A stretch of 64,000 nucleotides of DNA. Origin: J027 sp965215855 (GTDB taxonomy: Bacteria > Chloroflexota > Anaerolineae > Aggregatilineales > J027). The notes below the pieces were generated by a model. The model was not told the DNA's origin, ran no database searches, and saw only the letters and a list, made by a program, of their open reading frames with translations. The translations under genes were made by a program, and so were the position numbers. Shown piece after piece: positions 1 through 9,358 of this stretch. Position 1 is the first letter of the stretch. Each line of letters begins with the position of its first letter. The DNA lies in contig CBDCER010000002.1 of NCBI GenBank assembly GCA_965215855.1, positions 372,001 through 436,000 of the forward strand, read 5' to 3'.

Positions 1-1130
1 GGTGGCGCTTTGGCGTCATTGGTCCCAGCCAATTCACGGCCATTAACCACCCCATCGGCGATGTGGATCCGCCTGGGGATGACGACGGGCCACCCGCCGG
101 GGGGCACTATGGGGCCGAAATCGTTGTAACACCAAATGATCCGGGGTTCCGGGCGGGCACTCACACAGGCGAACACCCTGACGACTTGCTGCGGACATTT
201 CGGGGAACATGGGGCTGGGATGTTAAGTATAAAGACACCCGCGCCGATACCAGCACCATCTGGACGCTGTGGGATCCCAATCTGACGGCAAGCGGTTGGT
301 ACGAGGTATCCACGTTTGTTCCAGCTCGGCACGCGACCACCAGCAATGCCCGCTACAAACTGCACGGCGTTCAGGGAATGCAACGCGAACTACAAATCAA
401 AATCGCGCAATCAGAATATTATAATTTGTGGGTTCCGTTGGGCGTTTTCCAGTTCGATGCCAATAATGCGCGGGCTGGTATCGTCTTCTTGAATGACTTG
501 ACCTATGAAGATGATCGAGAAATTGCCATTGATGCCATCCGCTATCGTCAGATCATTGGACGTGTTCCCACTTCAGAATTCCTGGCGGACGGCTATGATC
601 CTCCCATTGGCACGCGCATGGAGCGCCAGGAGGCGAAAGTCTGGCCCGGCCATTGGTTCGATGCAACAGGCTATGGTGTGCGCTATTTTCGGGGAACGCC
701 ACAGGAAGCCTTTCACACCGGCGCAGACCTGAACCTGAATCGGCCCTATTGGGATGCCGATGCCCGCAGTCCGGTCTATGCCATGGCATCTGGTGTGGTA
801 ACCTTCGCCGGACGGCTGGCAGGCTGGGGCAAAGTGGTGATTATTCGCCATGATCCTCTGGTATCTACGGGGCAGGTGATGATGGGCCGCTATGCTCATG
901 TGGAGAATGTGCGCGTCAAAGTGGGAGATCGTGTGCAGCGCGGCCAGCAAGTTGCCAGTGTCGGCAATGCCGAGGGTGTCTTCCCATACCATCTGCATGT
1001 GGATTTGAGTCCCACGACTGTCCTAGAACGCGCTCCCTGGGATTGGCCGAAGCTCGACCTGAATCGCCTGCATCAACACTACGTTGACCCACGCAAATTC
1101 ATTGAAGATAATCGCCCACTATCCCGATAG
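1..1130 (+). CDS. Secreted M23 (LytM) metallopeptidase with golvesin-like domain, 5' truncated
   Basis: The frame is open from the first codon at base 3, so the N-terminus lies outside the window; the GTG at 63 is only an internal possibility. The middle part (about bases 130-560) resembles the golvesin C-terminal/Xly carbohydrate-binding-like domain: it has a WVPLGVFQFD strand and ends in an IAIDAIRY strand. The last ~150 residues are a peptidase M23 domain with the zinc-ligand signatures HTGADLN and HLHVDL (HxH). Such domains cleave peptide bonds in peptidoglycan or sit in envelope proteins. I infer an extracytoplasmic wall hydrolase, but the signal peptide is not visible. The gene is convergent with the aminotransferase and both run into the hairpin at 1140-1172. 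Confidence 0.85.
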   Translation, partial: WRFGVIGPSQFTAINHPIGDVDPPGDDDGPPAGGHYGAEIVVTPNDPGFRAGTHTGEHPDDLLRTFRGTWGWDVKYKDTRADTSTIWTLWDPNLTASGWYEVSTFVPARHATTSNARYKLHGVQGMQRELQIKIAQSEYYNLWVPLGVFQFDANNARAGIVFLNDLTYEDDREIAIDAIRYRQIIGRVPTSEFLADGYDPPIGTRMERQEAKVWPGHWFDATGYGVRYFRGTPQEAFHTGADLNLNRPYWDADARSPVYAMASGVVTFAGRLAGWGKVVIIRHDPLVSTGQVMMGRYAHVENVRVKVGDRVQRGQQVASVGNAEGVFPYHLHVDLSPTTVLERAPWDWPKLDLNRLHQHYVDPRKFIEDNRPLSR

Positions 1131-1139
1131 TCATCAAAA

Positions 1140-1172
1140 AGAGGGTGCAGAACCAACACAACTGCACCCTCT
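1140..1172 (-). terminator. Rho-independent terminator between convergent genes
   Basis: An 11-bp perfect stem (AGAGGGTGCAG / CTGCACCCTCT) has an 11-nt loop. On the minus strand it is followed directly by TTTTTGATGA, so it is a strong intrinsic terminator for the aminotransferase gene. On the plus strand the tail is weaker (ATTGTTTA), but it may also stop the M23 gene. Confidence 0.85.
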
Positions 1173-1193
1173 ATTGTTTATCCAGTGCGCGAG

Positions 1194-2540
1194 TTAGAAA
1201 CCGTGTGCGGCTTCGGCTTCGGCCAATGCTTTATCCAAGATATGCAGTGCTTCGTCAGCAGTCGGCTTGTCGAGGTTCAATGGTGGCATCAGACGTAGTG
1301 TACTGGTGCCACACCCTAGCATCAGCAAGCTATGATTAAAGGCGCGATGCACCACCTCGTTGCGTAATTTTTTGGCGGGTTCTTTCGTAGCCTGATCTTT
1401 GACCAATTCCACACCAATCATCATGCCCAGGCCACGCACCTGCCCAATGCTCGGGTGGCGGGGAGTGATTTCTTCCAGCGCATCCATGATATGACCGCCA
1501 ACCTCGACAGCGTTCTCAATGTAGCCACCCTGGCCCGCATCATCACCCAATAACTCCAATGTCGCCAGTGATGCAGCGCAGGAGATGGGATTGCCACCGA
1601 ACGTATTGCCATGTGCGCCGGGTTGCCATTCGCGCATGATACTGTCGCGGGCGATGATAGCTCCCAACGGCATCCCGCTGGCGATTCCTTTGGCACTAGT
1701 CACGATGTCCGGTTCCACGCTGAAGTGTTCAATCGCCCACCATTTGCCGGTGCGTCCGATACCCGATTGTACTTCATCGGCAATCAGCAAAATCCCGTAT
1801 TTATCGCACAGTTCGCGCAGTGCAGGGAAGAACCTCGGCGGGGGAATGACATAGCCTCCCTCGCCCTGCACCGGCTCGACCAGGATACCGGCCACCTCGT
1901 CTGCCGGAACAATGGTCTGGAAGATCGTCTTCTCGATGTAGTCCACCACGCGCTGGCCGTAATCATCATAGCCATCCATATTCAACAGGGGGCGATATGG
2001 ATTGGGATAGGGGACATGGGTGAAACCCGGCATCATGGGGAAATAGCGGGCACGTTGGACGGGCTTGCTGGATGTGGCCCCCAAAGACCCCATCGTGCGC
2101 CCGTGAAATGAACTGAGAAAGGCGATGAACTGTGGGCGTCGGGTATGAAAACGCGCCAGTTTCAGCGCCCCTTCGACAGCCTCAGTTCCACTGTTAGCAA
2201 AGAAAACCCGTGCCTGCTCTTCAAAGGGGGCAATGGCCGCCAGACGCTCGGCCAGTTGGGTCTGCACTGGATAGTAAAAATCAGTACCTGCCATGTGGAT
2301 GAACTTGTCGGCCTGGTCTTTGATGGCTTGCACAACTTTGGGATGAGAATGACCGGTGGCATTGACGGCAATGCCTGTGGTCAGATCCAAATAGCGCCGC
2401 CCATCAACATCCCAGACTTCGGCCCCTTTACCATGCGACATCACAAAAGGATAATCGCGGGTATAGGAGGGAGATACCACCTTGCTATCACGTTCCACAA
2501 ACTTCTGGGCATTTTGCCCTACATTGAACTCTACTGCCAT
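1194..2540 (-). CDS. Class III PLP aminotransferase (GabT/acetylornithine-like)
   Basis: A 448-residue fold-type I enzyme that moves an amino group from an omega-amino donor (such as 4-aminobutyrate or ornithine derivatives) to a 2-oxoacid. Visible marks are the SGTEAVEGALKLAR cofactor loop, LLIADEVQSGIGRTG with the pyridine-binding Asp, and the PLP Schiff-base lysine K284 in TSAKGIASG. The ATG at 2540 is preferred over an upstream in-frame ATG because AAGGAG lies 10 nt before it. Substrate choice cannot be read from sequence; GabT-like is the best guess. It is a single gene, ending at the terminator at 1140-1172. Confidence 0.88.
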   Translation of the reverse strand: MAVEFNVGQNAQKFVERDSKVVSPSYTRDYPFVMSHGKGAEVWDVDGRRYLDLTTGIAVNATGHSHPKVVQAIKDQADKFIHMAGTDFYYPVQTQLAERLAAIAPFEEQARVFFANSGTEAVEGALKLARFHTRRPQFIAFLSSFHGRTMGSLGATSSKPVQRARYFPMMPGFTHVPYPNPYRPLLNMDGYDDYGQRVVDYIEKTIFQTIVPADEVAGILVEPVQGEGGYVIPPPRFFPALRELCDKYGILLIADEVQSGIGRTGKWWAIEHFSVEPDIVTSAKGIASGMPLGAIIARDSIMREWQPGAHGNTFGGNPISCAASLATLELLGDDAGQGGYIENAVEVGGHIMDALEEITPRHPSIGQVRGLGMMIGVELVKDQATKEPAKKLRNEVVHRAFNHSLLMLGCGTSTLRLMPPLNLDKPTADEALHILDKALAEAEAAHGF

Positions 2541-2661
2541 TCCACGCAAACTCCTTTGGGGATTTTTAAACAACCAATACATACTATCGACCAACACCAA
2601 CAGACAGGTCGATACAATTAGGTTGATTATCCATCAGAAAACACCGTTTGGCGAGAGGAAC

Positions 2662-3378
2662 TCAGAAATTGGGATGAAACCGATAGCCCAGACCTTGCTC
2701 ATTGAGAAGATAGACCGGCTTCTTGGGGTCAGCCTCAATCTTTCGACGTAAATGCCAGATATAGACGCGCAAATTATCTATATCTTCAGCATAATCATAG
2801 CCCCAGACATTTTCGAGCAAAGACCGATAGGAAACGACGCGAGGTGCTTCGCGCACCAATATTTCCAACAAACGATACTCTGTTGCCGACAGGCGCATTG
2901 GCTCGCCCTGAACCGTCACCCGCCGCTTATCCAGATTAATGGTCAAATAGTCATCGCTATAAACCAGCTTGGAGCGATGTTGAGATGTGGGTTCAGCCAC
3001 AGCCCGCCGCAATACGGCCTTGGTACGAGCTACCAATACGTCTTTATCATAGGGCTTTTCAAGATAGTCATCGGCCCCTAGGCTCAGACTATGCACAATC
3101 GCTTCTGGTTCTTGATGTGAGGAGACAATAATAATCGGAATATTGCTTATTTCGCGAATACGTTGACAGACGGTGTAACCGTCCATAGTGGGCATGTTAA
3201 TGTCCAGCAAAACCAGATCGGGCCGATGGTGGTATAGTTGGCGCAATCCTTCCTTGCCATCTATGGCGCTGATAACCTCAAAGCCTTCACTTTCCAGCCG
3301 CCACTGAGCCGTCTCCCGGTCCAGATTATCATCTTCAATCAACAATATTTTATATACAATGACAGGATTCACCTGCAT
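2662..3378 (-). CDS. OmpR/PhoB-family response regulator
   Basis: A 238-residue two-component regulator. The N-terminal receiver domain has acidic pocket residues IEDD, phospho-acceptor D59 in LVLLDINMP and the switch lysine in LEKPYD. The C-terminal winged helix (from about residue 135) carries LSATEYRLLEIL and the recognition region DNLRVYIWHLRRKIE. The ATG at 3378 has AGGGAG 7 nt upstream, better than the in-frame ATGs further out. No histidine kinase is adjacent, so it is an orphan here. It is divergent from mutS across a 127-bp gap. Confidence 0.92.
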   Translation of the reverse strand: MQVNPVIVYKILLIEDDNLDRETAQWRLESEGFEVISAIDGKEGLRQLYHHRPDLVLLDINMPTMDGYTVCQRIREISNIPIIIVSSHQEPEAIVHSLSLGADDYLEKPYDKDVLVARTKAVLRRAVAEPTSQHRSKLVYSDDYLTINLDKRRVTVQGEPMRLSATEYRLLEILVREAPRVVSYRSLLENVWGYDYAEDIDNLRVYIWHLRRKIEADPKKPVYLLNEQGLGYRFHPNF

Positions 3379-3505
3379 CGTTAAACTCCCTAAAACTCCC
3401 ATACAGTACCTGCACAACCCCGATTTTAGCTGTTACAATGAATTATCGCATATACTTTTCATAATAACAAACCCTTATCTAAGCCTGAAATAAGTCACTA
3501 AACCC

Positions 3506-6118
3506 ATGTCCAAGAGCAAACGCAAACACTCTCCGTCCCGAAAACAGTATCTCGACATCAAAACTCAATTTCCCAATGCCATTGTTTTTTTCCGTATGGG
3601 TGATTTTTATGAAACTTTTGATGAAGATGCAGAATTGATTGCCCGCGAACTAGACATCACCCTCACGAGTCGTCCGTTTAGCAAAGGCAATCGCGTACCG
3701 ATGGCAGGCGTTCCCCATCACGCTGCCGAAGCCTACATTGCCCGACTGATCGAGAAAGGGTATCACGTTGCGGTAGCGGATCAAATCGGCAGCGAACCTG
3801 TCAATGGGCTGGTCCCGCGAGAGGTCACGCAAGTTGTCACACCGGGCACAGTCGTCTCGCCAACCATGCTCACTGATCGTCAAAACAACTTCTTGCTGGC
3901 ATTGTTGCCCGAATTGGATTATGAAGGCGACAACTGGTCTCGGGCAGGATTGGCCTATGTGGACATCACTACTGGCGAATTTGCAGCCACCGAACTGGAT
4001 GGCGACAACACGCCAGTCAAAGTATTGGACGAACTGGCCCGCCTGACGCCGCGAGAAGCTTTGATGCCACAAAGTTGGGCCGAGCGTGGCGTTTCTATGC
4101 CATCCGACACGCATCTGACCCCCCTACCTGATTTTCGCTTCGATTTATCCGCAGCGCGTTCAACTTTGCTGCATCATTTTCAAGTTGCCACATTGACCGG
4201 TTTTGGCATTCAGGATCAGCCATTGGCATTACGCGCTGCCGGGGCCATTGTCCACTATTTGCAAGAAACACAACCCAGCGCACTGCAACACCTAATGACC
4301 TTGCGAGCCTATTCGACCAGCAGTTTCATGGCACTCGACACCGCCACGCGCACCAACCTGGAATTAACACGTGCGCTGCGAAGTGGTAGTACACGCGGCT
4401 CGTTGCTAGAAGTGATTGATCGCACGACAACGGCCATGGGGGCGCGGTTACTACGGAATTGGCTGGGACAACCGTTGCTAAAACTCGACCATCTTATGGC
4501 TCGGTTGGATGCTGTCGAGACCTGCTTTCGCAATGGACAATTGCGGGCAGAGATGATCGTTTTATTGCGCCAGATCGCCGACCTAGAACGGCTGACCAAT
4601 CGAGTGGTGATGGGCAAGGCCGGGCCACGCGAAGTGTTGACGCTGGGCAATACCTTGCGCCTGATACCCGATGTGCGCGAGCTGATTGCGTCTCATGAAG
4701 CCCTGATACCCTTTCTGGAACGTCTCAATCCATTACCGAGCGTCGTAGAAACGATTGAACAGGCGTTGAATGACGATCCTCCGGCCTTGATGAACCAGAT
4801 TGGTGTCATCCGTGCAGGATATTCCGAGGAATTGGACGCAGTGTATCACGGATCCAGCGACGCCAAAGCATATATCAGCAACCTGGAAGCTCACGAACGC
4901 CAACGAACTGGCATCAAAAACCTGAAAGTCGGTTATAACAAGGTCTTTGGTTACTATATCGAAGTTTCACACGCCAACACTAGCCTCGTCCCTGAAGACT
5001 ACGTCCGTAAACAAACGTTAGTCAACGCTGAACGCTACATCACGCCGGAAATGAAGGAATATGAGACGCTAATTCTCAATGCTGAAGCCCGTGCATTGGA
5101 GATTGAAACGCGCCTCTATCGCGAACTATGCGGCTTTGTTGCAGGCCACAGTCCCACGCTGCTCGATATTGCACGTGTACTGGCACATCTGGATGTATTC
5201 GCTGGGTTGGCCGAAGTGGCTGCCCGCGAGGGGTATGTGCGCCCATTGCTAGTCGAGCATGATATTCTGGAAATCCGCGAGGGCCGTCATCCAGTAGTGG
5301 AGCGGGCATTGCAGAGCGAACAGTTTGTGCCCAACGATGCCTATTTCGACAGCGACGAGCGCATTCTCATCATCACTGGCCCCAATATGTCTGGCAAAAG
5401 TGTCTATATGCGCCAGGTGGCCCTGATCGTATTGTTAGCACAAATTGGCTCGTTCGTTCCGGCGCAACAGGCGACTATCGGACTTGTAGATCGCATCTTC
5501 GCCCGCGTTGGCGCTCAGGACGAAATCTACCGAGGACAATCGACATTTATGGTCGAAATGACGGAAACGGCGGTTATCCTATCCCATGCCACATCGCGCA
5601 GTCTGGTGCTGCTGGATGAGATCGGGCGTGGAACCAGCACTTACGACGGCATGGCAATCGCGCGGGCCGTCATCGAATATTTGCACAGCAACCCACGCCT
5701 AGGCTGCAAAACGTTGTTCGCCACCCATTACCACGAATTGACCGAGCTGGAACACATCCTGCCGCATGTGCGAAATTACAACGTGGCCGTCGCCGACCAG
5801 GGCGAGCATGTGGTCTTTTTACACCGTGTAATGCCTGGCGGGGCAGATCAGTCCTATGGGATCTACGTGGCAAAATTAGCAGGCGTGCCTAAAGCTGTTG
5901 TCAATCGGGCTGACGAGTTACTGGATCAATTGGAAGCTCAAGCCAGCGATTTTCGCCTGAAAAAACATCGCAAGGACAGCGACTACCAGATCTCCTTGTT
6001 TGATGATCGTCGCCACCCGGTGATTGAGGCGCTACGCCGCATCGAAGTTGAGAGTCTGAGTCCGATAGACGCCATCACCCAGTTGTACGAATTGAAACGG
6101 ATGCTGGGCGATGAGTGA
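3506..6118 (+). CDS. mutS: DNA mismatch repair protein MutS
   Basis: A full-length 870-residue MutS that binds mismatches and small loops and starts repair with MutL. The mismatch-reading Phe-x-Glu motif is F34-Y35-E36 in GDFYETF. The ABC ATPase has Walker A GPNMSGKS at 625-632, followed by the signature STFMVEMTET, Walker B LVLLDEIGRGTS and the ATHYHEL switch. The C-terminal helix-turn-helix region carries SYGIYVAKLAGVP. No mutL follows; instead the stop overlaps the next gene by 8 bases, so the two are translationally coupled. Confidence 0.97.
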   Translation: MSKSKRKHSPSRKQYLDIKTQFPNAIVFFRMGDFYETFDEDAELIARELDITLTSRPFSKGNRVPMAGVPHHAAEAYIARLIEKGYHVAVADQIGSEPVNGLVPREVTQVVTPGTVVSPTMLTDRQNNFLLALLPELDYEGDNWSRAGLAYVDITTGEFAATELDGDNTPVKVLDELARLTPREALMPQSWAERGVSMPSDTHLTPLPDFRFDLSAARSTLLHHFQVATLTGFGIQDQPLALRAAGAIVHYLQETQPSALQHLMTLRAYSTSSFMALDTATRTNLELTRALRSGSTRGSLLEVIDRTTTAMGARLLRNWLGQPLLKLDHLMARLDAVETCFRNGQLRAEMIVLLRQIADLERLTNRVVMGKAGPREVLTLGNTLRLIPDVRELIASHEALIPFLERLNPLPSVVETIEQALNDDPPALMNQIGVIRAGYSEELDAVYHGSSDAKAYISNLEAHERQRTGIKNLKVGYNKVFGYYIEVSHANTSLVPEDYVRKQTLVNAERYITPEMKEYETLILNAEARALEIETRLYRELCGFVAGHSPTLLDIARVLAHLDVFAGLAEVAAREGYVRPLLVEHDILEIREGRHPVVERALQSEQFVPNDAYFDSDERILIITGPNMSGKSVYMRQVALIVLLAQIGSFVPAQQATIGLVDRIFARVGAQDEIYRGQSTFMVEMTETAVILSHATSRSLVLLDEIGRGTSTYDGMAIARAVIEYLHSNPRLGCKTLFATHYHELTELEHILPHVRNYNVAVADQGEHVVFLHRVMPGGADQSYGIYVAKLAGVPKAVVNRADELLDQLEAQASDFRLKKHRKDSDYQISLFDDRRHPVIEALRRIEVESLSPIDAITQLYELKRMLGDE

Positions 6119-6590
6119 TCCTTGGCGCTTTTTCTGCCTAGTTTCGACCCACAACGGGGTGGCACTATTAACCACGAATGAGCTAGCACAGGTGGCGCTG
6201 GATGCCCTGCAAGACACCGTTGAAAAGCACAATGGACAATTGTGGGGATATGTCATCCTGCCCGCTTCAGTCCAATTCGTCATCGAGGTCACTTCAGAAC
6301 GTGCCTATCACCACTATGTAGAGGCGTTCAAAGCTGCCAGTGAACAAGCGTTAATCGAGGCGATTCAAGCAGGATATGAAGTCTTGCTGGATGCCATCAC
6401 GTTCTACAACCCAGCCTGGCCGCAACCCGTTCATCATATCTGGCAAAGTGGCTATCAGACCCAACTGCTGCCGAGCGCCTATGCTCTGTCGAATAAAGTT
6501 GCTGATTTAGTGCAGCGTCCGGTAGAGATGGGGTTAGTCAAGCAGCCAGCGGATTGGGCGTTTAGCAGTTATCAGGTTGATAATACATAG
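6111..6590 (+). CDS. IS200/REP-associated transposase-like protein lacking catalytic residues
   Basis: A 159-residue protein whose start overlaps the mutS stop (ATGAGTGA). It keeps the frame of the Y1/HUH transposase family associated with REP elements: a WGYVILPASVQFVI segment stands where family members have VMPNHVHLLI, then IWQSGYQTQLL, and a PVEMGLVKQPADWAFSSY tail that matches the usual NPVRAGLV..P..W.WSSY. The two metal-binding histidines are replaced (S53-V-Q55), and aspartate D132 takes the place of the tyrosine nucleophile of the YIxxNP motif. It is therefore probably unable to cut DNA and may be a domesticated DNA-binding protein. Function unknown. Confidence 0.7.
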   Translation: MSDPWRFFCLVSTHNGVALLTTNELAQVALDALQDTVEKHNGQLWGYVILPASVQFVIEVTSERAYHHYVEAFKAASEQALIEAIQAGYEVLLDAITFYNPAWPQPVHHIWQSGYQTQLLPSAYALSNKVADLVQRPVEMGLVKQPADWAFSSYQVDNT

Positions 6591-6646
6591 CTGGCTGGTA
6601 TTCAATCTGGGCGACCCCATTACCGGATCGCCCTGTGCAACATTGC

Positions 6647-8005
6647 CTATTGCCCAAACGGTGTTGACGTGGGTGGGAATTGATATGCCTGTGTCGGGGG
6701 AATATCCGGGTCTGGGTTAAGACCAATATACGCCCGCCATTGACGCTCCAACTCAATAAATGGCACGCCCGTCACCTGTTCCAATGCATCATCCAACACA
6801 ACATTGGAACTGACCAATTCAATAACCTGACGATGTGTGTCCAGCCCGCCATATGTGCCAACCAGCCAGTTGATAAACGATGCGCCCATCTCATAGCCCA
6901 GATGTGTGCAGCCATCCGACGCTGGCGTGCCGACCATACCACTGGGACCAGACCCTTGCAGTGTAGCCAAATCCTCACCCAGTGCGGCCAATCGTTGCAG
7001 GCGTTGGTCCACCGGCCCCATCTCCAATTCAAAGAAGGTCGCCTCGCCCTCAATCCACCAGGCTGTGGCACGCACACCATAATCAAACTGATAAAGATGG
7101 GCCACTTCATGCGTGGCTACCGAAGCCGCAAACCGCATCTGCCATTCCAAATCACGCGGTTCATTCCAGATGCAGTCCTGTCGAATCTCCTCAATCTCCA
7201 GTCCACGCACGCGCAGCACCGCCGAATAGGTTTCGTTGCTAGCCTGGCCGGTTGTACGCGGATTGATCTGTCCTCCGGCCTGAAATTCGCCCATCGAGTC
7301 ACCGGGTGGGAAGATTACGACGGTCGGCTTGAACGACAACCCCCCACCAAAGCCCAGCGCAAACTTCTCCCGCAAATGAGCAAACGCCGTCACGACGACT
7401 TCGCCCATTTCCTCTGGAAAATCGAACCAATAAACGATGACATCCTCACTTTCGGCCCGGAACCAGTCACGGGTGGCGTCAATGTACATCACATTCACCG
7501 GCTCAGTCTCAACCAGCCCTTCTTCACCATAGGCCACACGCCAGACAACATCCATTGGCATCCAGGGGGCCAGACCACGTGCCTCATAAGGAATGGCCTG
7601 CCACACACCATTTTCGGGGTCGATATTGGTCGCTCGTACCCGCCCTTGCGACCCACCAGCAAAACGATAGACTAGATTTATAGATACAACCTCAGCGTCT
7701 TCGGGCGGCGTGATGGTGGCCGTGAATTCCAATCCCAACGGGTAGTGTGTCACGTAGGTAAAATCGGTGAACTGAAACCCGTCGATTTCTTGGTCATCAA
7801 AATGAATGGAATCATCGGTCATACTCAGCGTTTCGAGCGTAAACGCAAAATCATCATCCAACGGCAAGTAGGTTGGCGTTGGCACAAAATTTTCTTGAAA
7901 TACACCATTGCGAATGGTCGGCACAATGGTACTGGCGAATACTGCCGAGGCCAATAACATCAATACCAGGGTTGTGCTGATTATCAGATAAAATCGTTTT
8001 GTCAT
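6647..8005 (-). CDS. Secreted peptidase MA-like (gluzincin) metallohydrolase
   Basis: A 452-residue exported protein. The start is ATG 8005 with AAAGGTG 5 nt upstream; the frame is open further but without a ribosome site. Residues 1-25 form a signal peptide ending ASAVFAST. A zinc-peptidase motif HEVAH lies at 299-303, with the downstream glutamate region WWIEGEATFFE (E319/E321), as in peptidase MA-like proteins. The preceding ~200 residues look like a beta-rich domain. Substrate unknown. The gene is head-to-head with the solute-binding protein gene, with only 36 bp between the start codons. Confidence 0.82.
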   Translation of the reverse strand: MTKRFYLIISTTLVLMLLASAVFASTIVPTIRNGVFQENFVPTPTYLPLDDDFAFTLETLSMTDDSIHFDDQEIDGFQFTDFTYVTHYPLGLEFTATITPPEDAEVVSINLVYRFAGGSQGRVRATNIDPENGVWQAIPYEARGLAPWMPMDVVWRVAYGEEGLVETEPVNVMYIDATRDWFRAESEDVIVYWFDFPEEMGEVVVTAFAHLREKFALGFGGGLSFKPTVVIFPPGDSMGEFQAGGQINPRTTGQASNETYSAVLRVRGLEIEEIRQDCIWNEPRDLEWQMRFAASVATHEVAHLYQFDYGVRATAWWIEGEATFFELEMGPVDQRLQRLAALGEDLATLQGSGPSGMVGTPASDGCTHLGYEMGASFINWLVGTYGGLDTHRQVIELVSSNVVLDDALEQVTGVPFIELERQWRAYIGLNPDPDIPPTQAYQFPPTSTPFGQ

Positions 8006-8041
8006 GTAAGCACCTTTAGGATTACAACGAGGACACATTCC

Positions 8042-9355
8042 GTGTCGATTGTAGCGCAATTTCAGCGAATTGTTTTCTCTGCTTTGATTACTACTGCACT
8101 GACGCTGGCGTTCATTCCAGCCCAGGCGCAGGAGACACCGCCAACGGAGACAGGAGTCCAACTCTGGCATCCGCATACAGGCGAACGACAGGCGGCGCTC
8201 GAAGCGCTGGTTGAGCAATTCAATGCTGAAAATGAATGGGGCATCATAGTGACGCCAGCCAGCTTCGAGAATCCAGGGTTGCTTTATGATCAGATCATCC
8301 TACAACTGACTGGCGCAATGGCATTGCCGCATCTGGCAATGATCTGGCCGCATGAAGCGGCACTGTTTGATCTGAGCAATGCGGTACTCGACCTAGAGCC
8401 ATATATCAACGATGCTGAGACCGGTTTCACAGACGAGGATTGGGACGATTTTCTGCCTGAATGGGAAGCACGCACCCGCAATCCTTTTACTGGCAAAGTG
8501 CTAGGCTGGTCGGCGCGAACCTTCACCCCCATCATGGCTGTCAATCGGGCAGCACTGGCCGAACTCGGCTTCGATACACCGCCGCAAACACAGGCAGAAT
8601 TGTTGGAGATGGCCTGCGCGTTCCAGGGATGGTCAGCAGGCAAGTTCGGTGTGGCGCATGGTTTCCTAATTCCGACCGATGCTGAAGTGCTGTTTGGATT
8701 AGGTGGCAATCCATATGATGATAGTCCCTCGCCTCAATTCACACTCAGCCTGCTGGAGCCAACGCTACAAACGTTGATTAGGGCTATTCAGGAAGGCTGT
8801 GCCAGCATCGTAGCAAACTCAACCGAAGCGATTGACAAATTCGCTGCCGGGCAAACCTTGTTCTATTTCGGCAGTTCATCCAGCCTGCCGGTATTGCGGG
8901 ACAATATTGCACTCAACTATGCCGAGCCGTTTGCATGGGGTGTCTATTCTCTGCCCACCGATGCACCACCACTGGTCTTTGGACCAATTATCACCATCTT
9001 CGATCATGATGCTGAGAGCAATCTGGCCGCGTGGCATTTTTTACAATGGTTCACCAGCCCGGAAATCAACGCTGGCTGGGTTGCCGCCACCGGCAGCCTG
9101 CCCGTGCGTGCCCCAGCCACCGAATCCCTGGATTTTCCGCAACAACAGCAAGCCTGGGAATTGTTGGAGCGGCCAATGACTGCCATTCCGGCTATCGCAG
9201 GCTATGATGTCATCCGGCTGGAAATACAATTTGCGCTCGAACGCCTGCTGAGTGGCACAACCACGCTTGAAGACGAGTTGCCTGCGCTGGAAACGTTGAT
9301 TAACCAGATTTTGCAGGATTTCGCTCCACTGCCCGAAACCCAACCAGAGGATTAG
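8042..9355 (+). CDS. Extracellular solute-binding protein, family 1 (ABC sugar-type)
   Basis: A 437-residue periplasmic-binding-protein-like protein. The signal peptide is residues 1-29 (cleavage after AQA). The order of features fits family 1 sugar-binding proteins: WHPHTGERQAALEALVEQFN near the N-terminus, the lobe crossing around FTPIMAVNRAALAELGF, and the C-terminal AAWHFLQWFTSPEINAGWVAATGSLPVR. The start is GTG at 8042 after GAGGA. No permease or ATPase genes are adjacent, so the transporter partner must be elsewhere. The nitroreductase follows after only 3 bp, implying cotranscription. Confidence 0.88.
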   Translation: MSIVAQFQRIVFSALITTALTLAFIPAQAQETPPTETGVQLWHPHTGERQAALEALVEQFNAENEWGIIVTPASFENPGLLYDQIILQLTGAMALPHLAMIWPHEAALFDLSNAVLDLEPYINDAETGFTDEDWDDFLPEWEARTRNPFTGKVLGWSARTFTPIMAVNRAALAELGFDTPPQTQAELLEMACAFQGWSAGKFGVAHGFLIPTDAEVLFGLGGNPYDDSPSPQFTLSLLEPTLQTLIRAIQEGCASIVANSTEAIDKFAAGQTLFYFGSSSSLPVLRDNIALNYAEPFAWGVYSLPTDAPPLVFGPIITIFDHDAESNLAAWHFLQWFTSPEINAGWVAATGSLPVRAPATESLDFPQQQQAWELLERPMTAIPAIAGYDVIRLEIQFALERLLSGTTTLEDELPALETLINQILQDFAPLPETQPED

Positions 9356-9358
9356 TTG

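Noticed and set aside
6609..6633. GGGCGA/TCGCCC hairpin between convergent genes as terminator
   Set aside because: Only 6 bp with a 13-nt loop and no U-tract on either strand.
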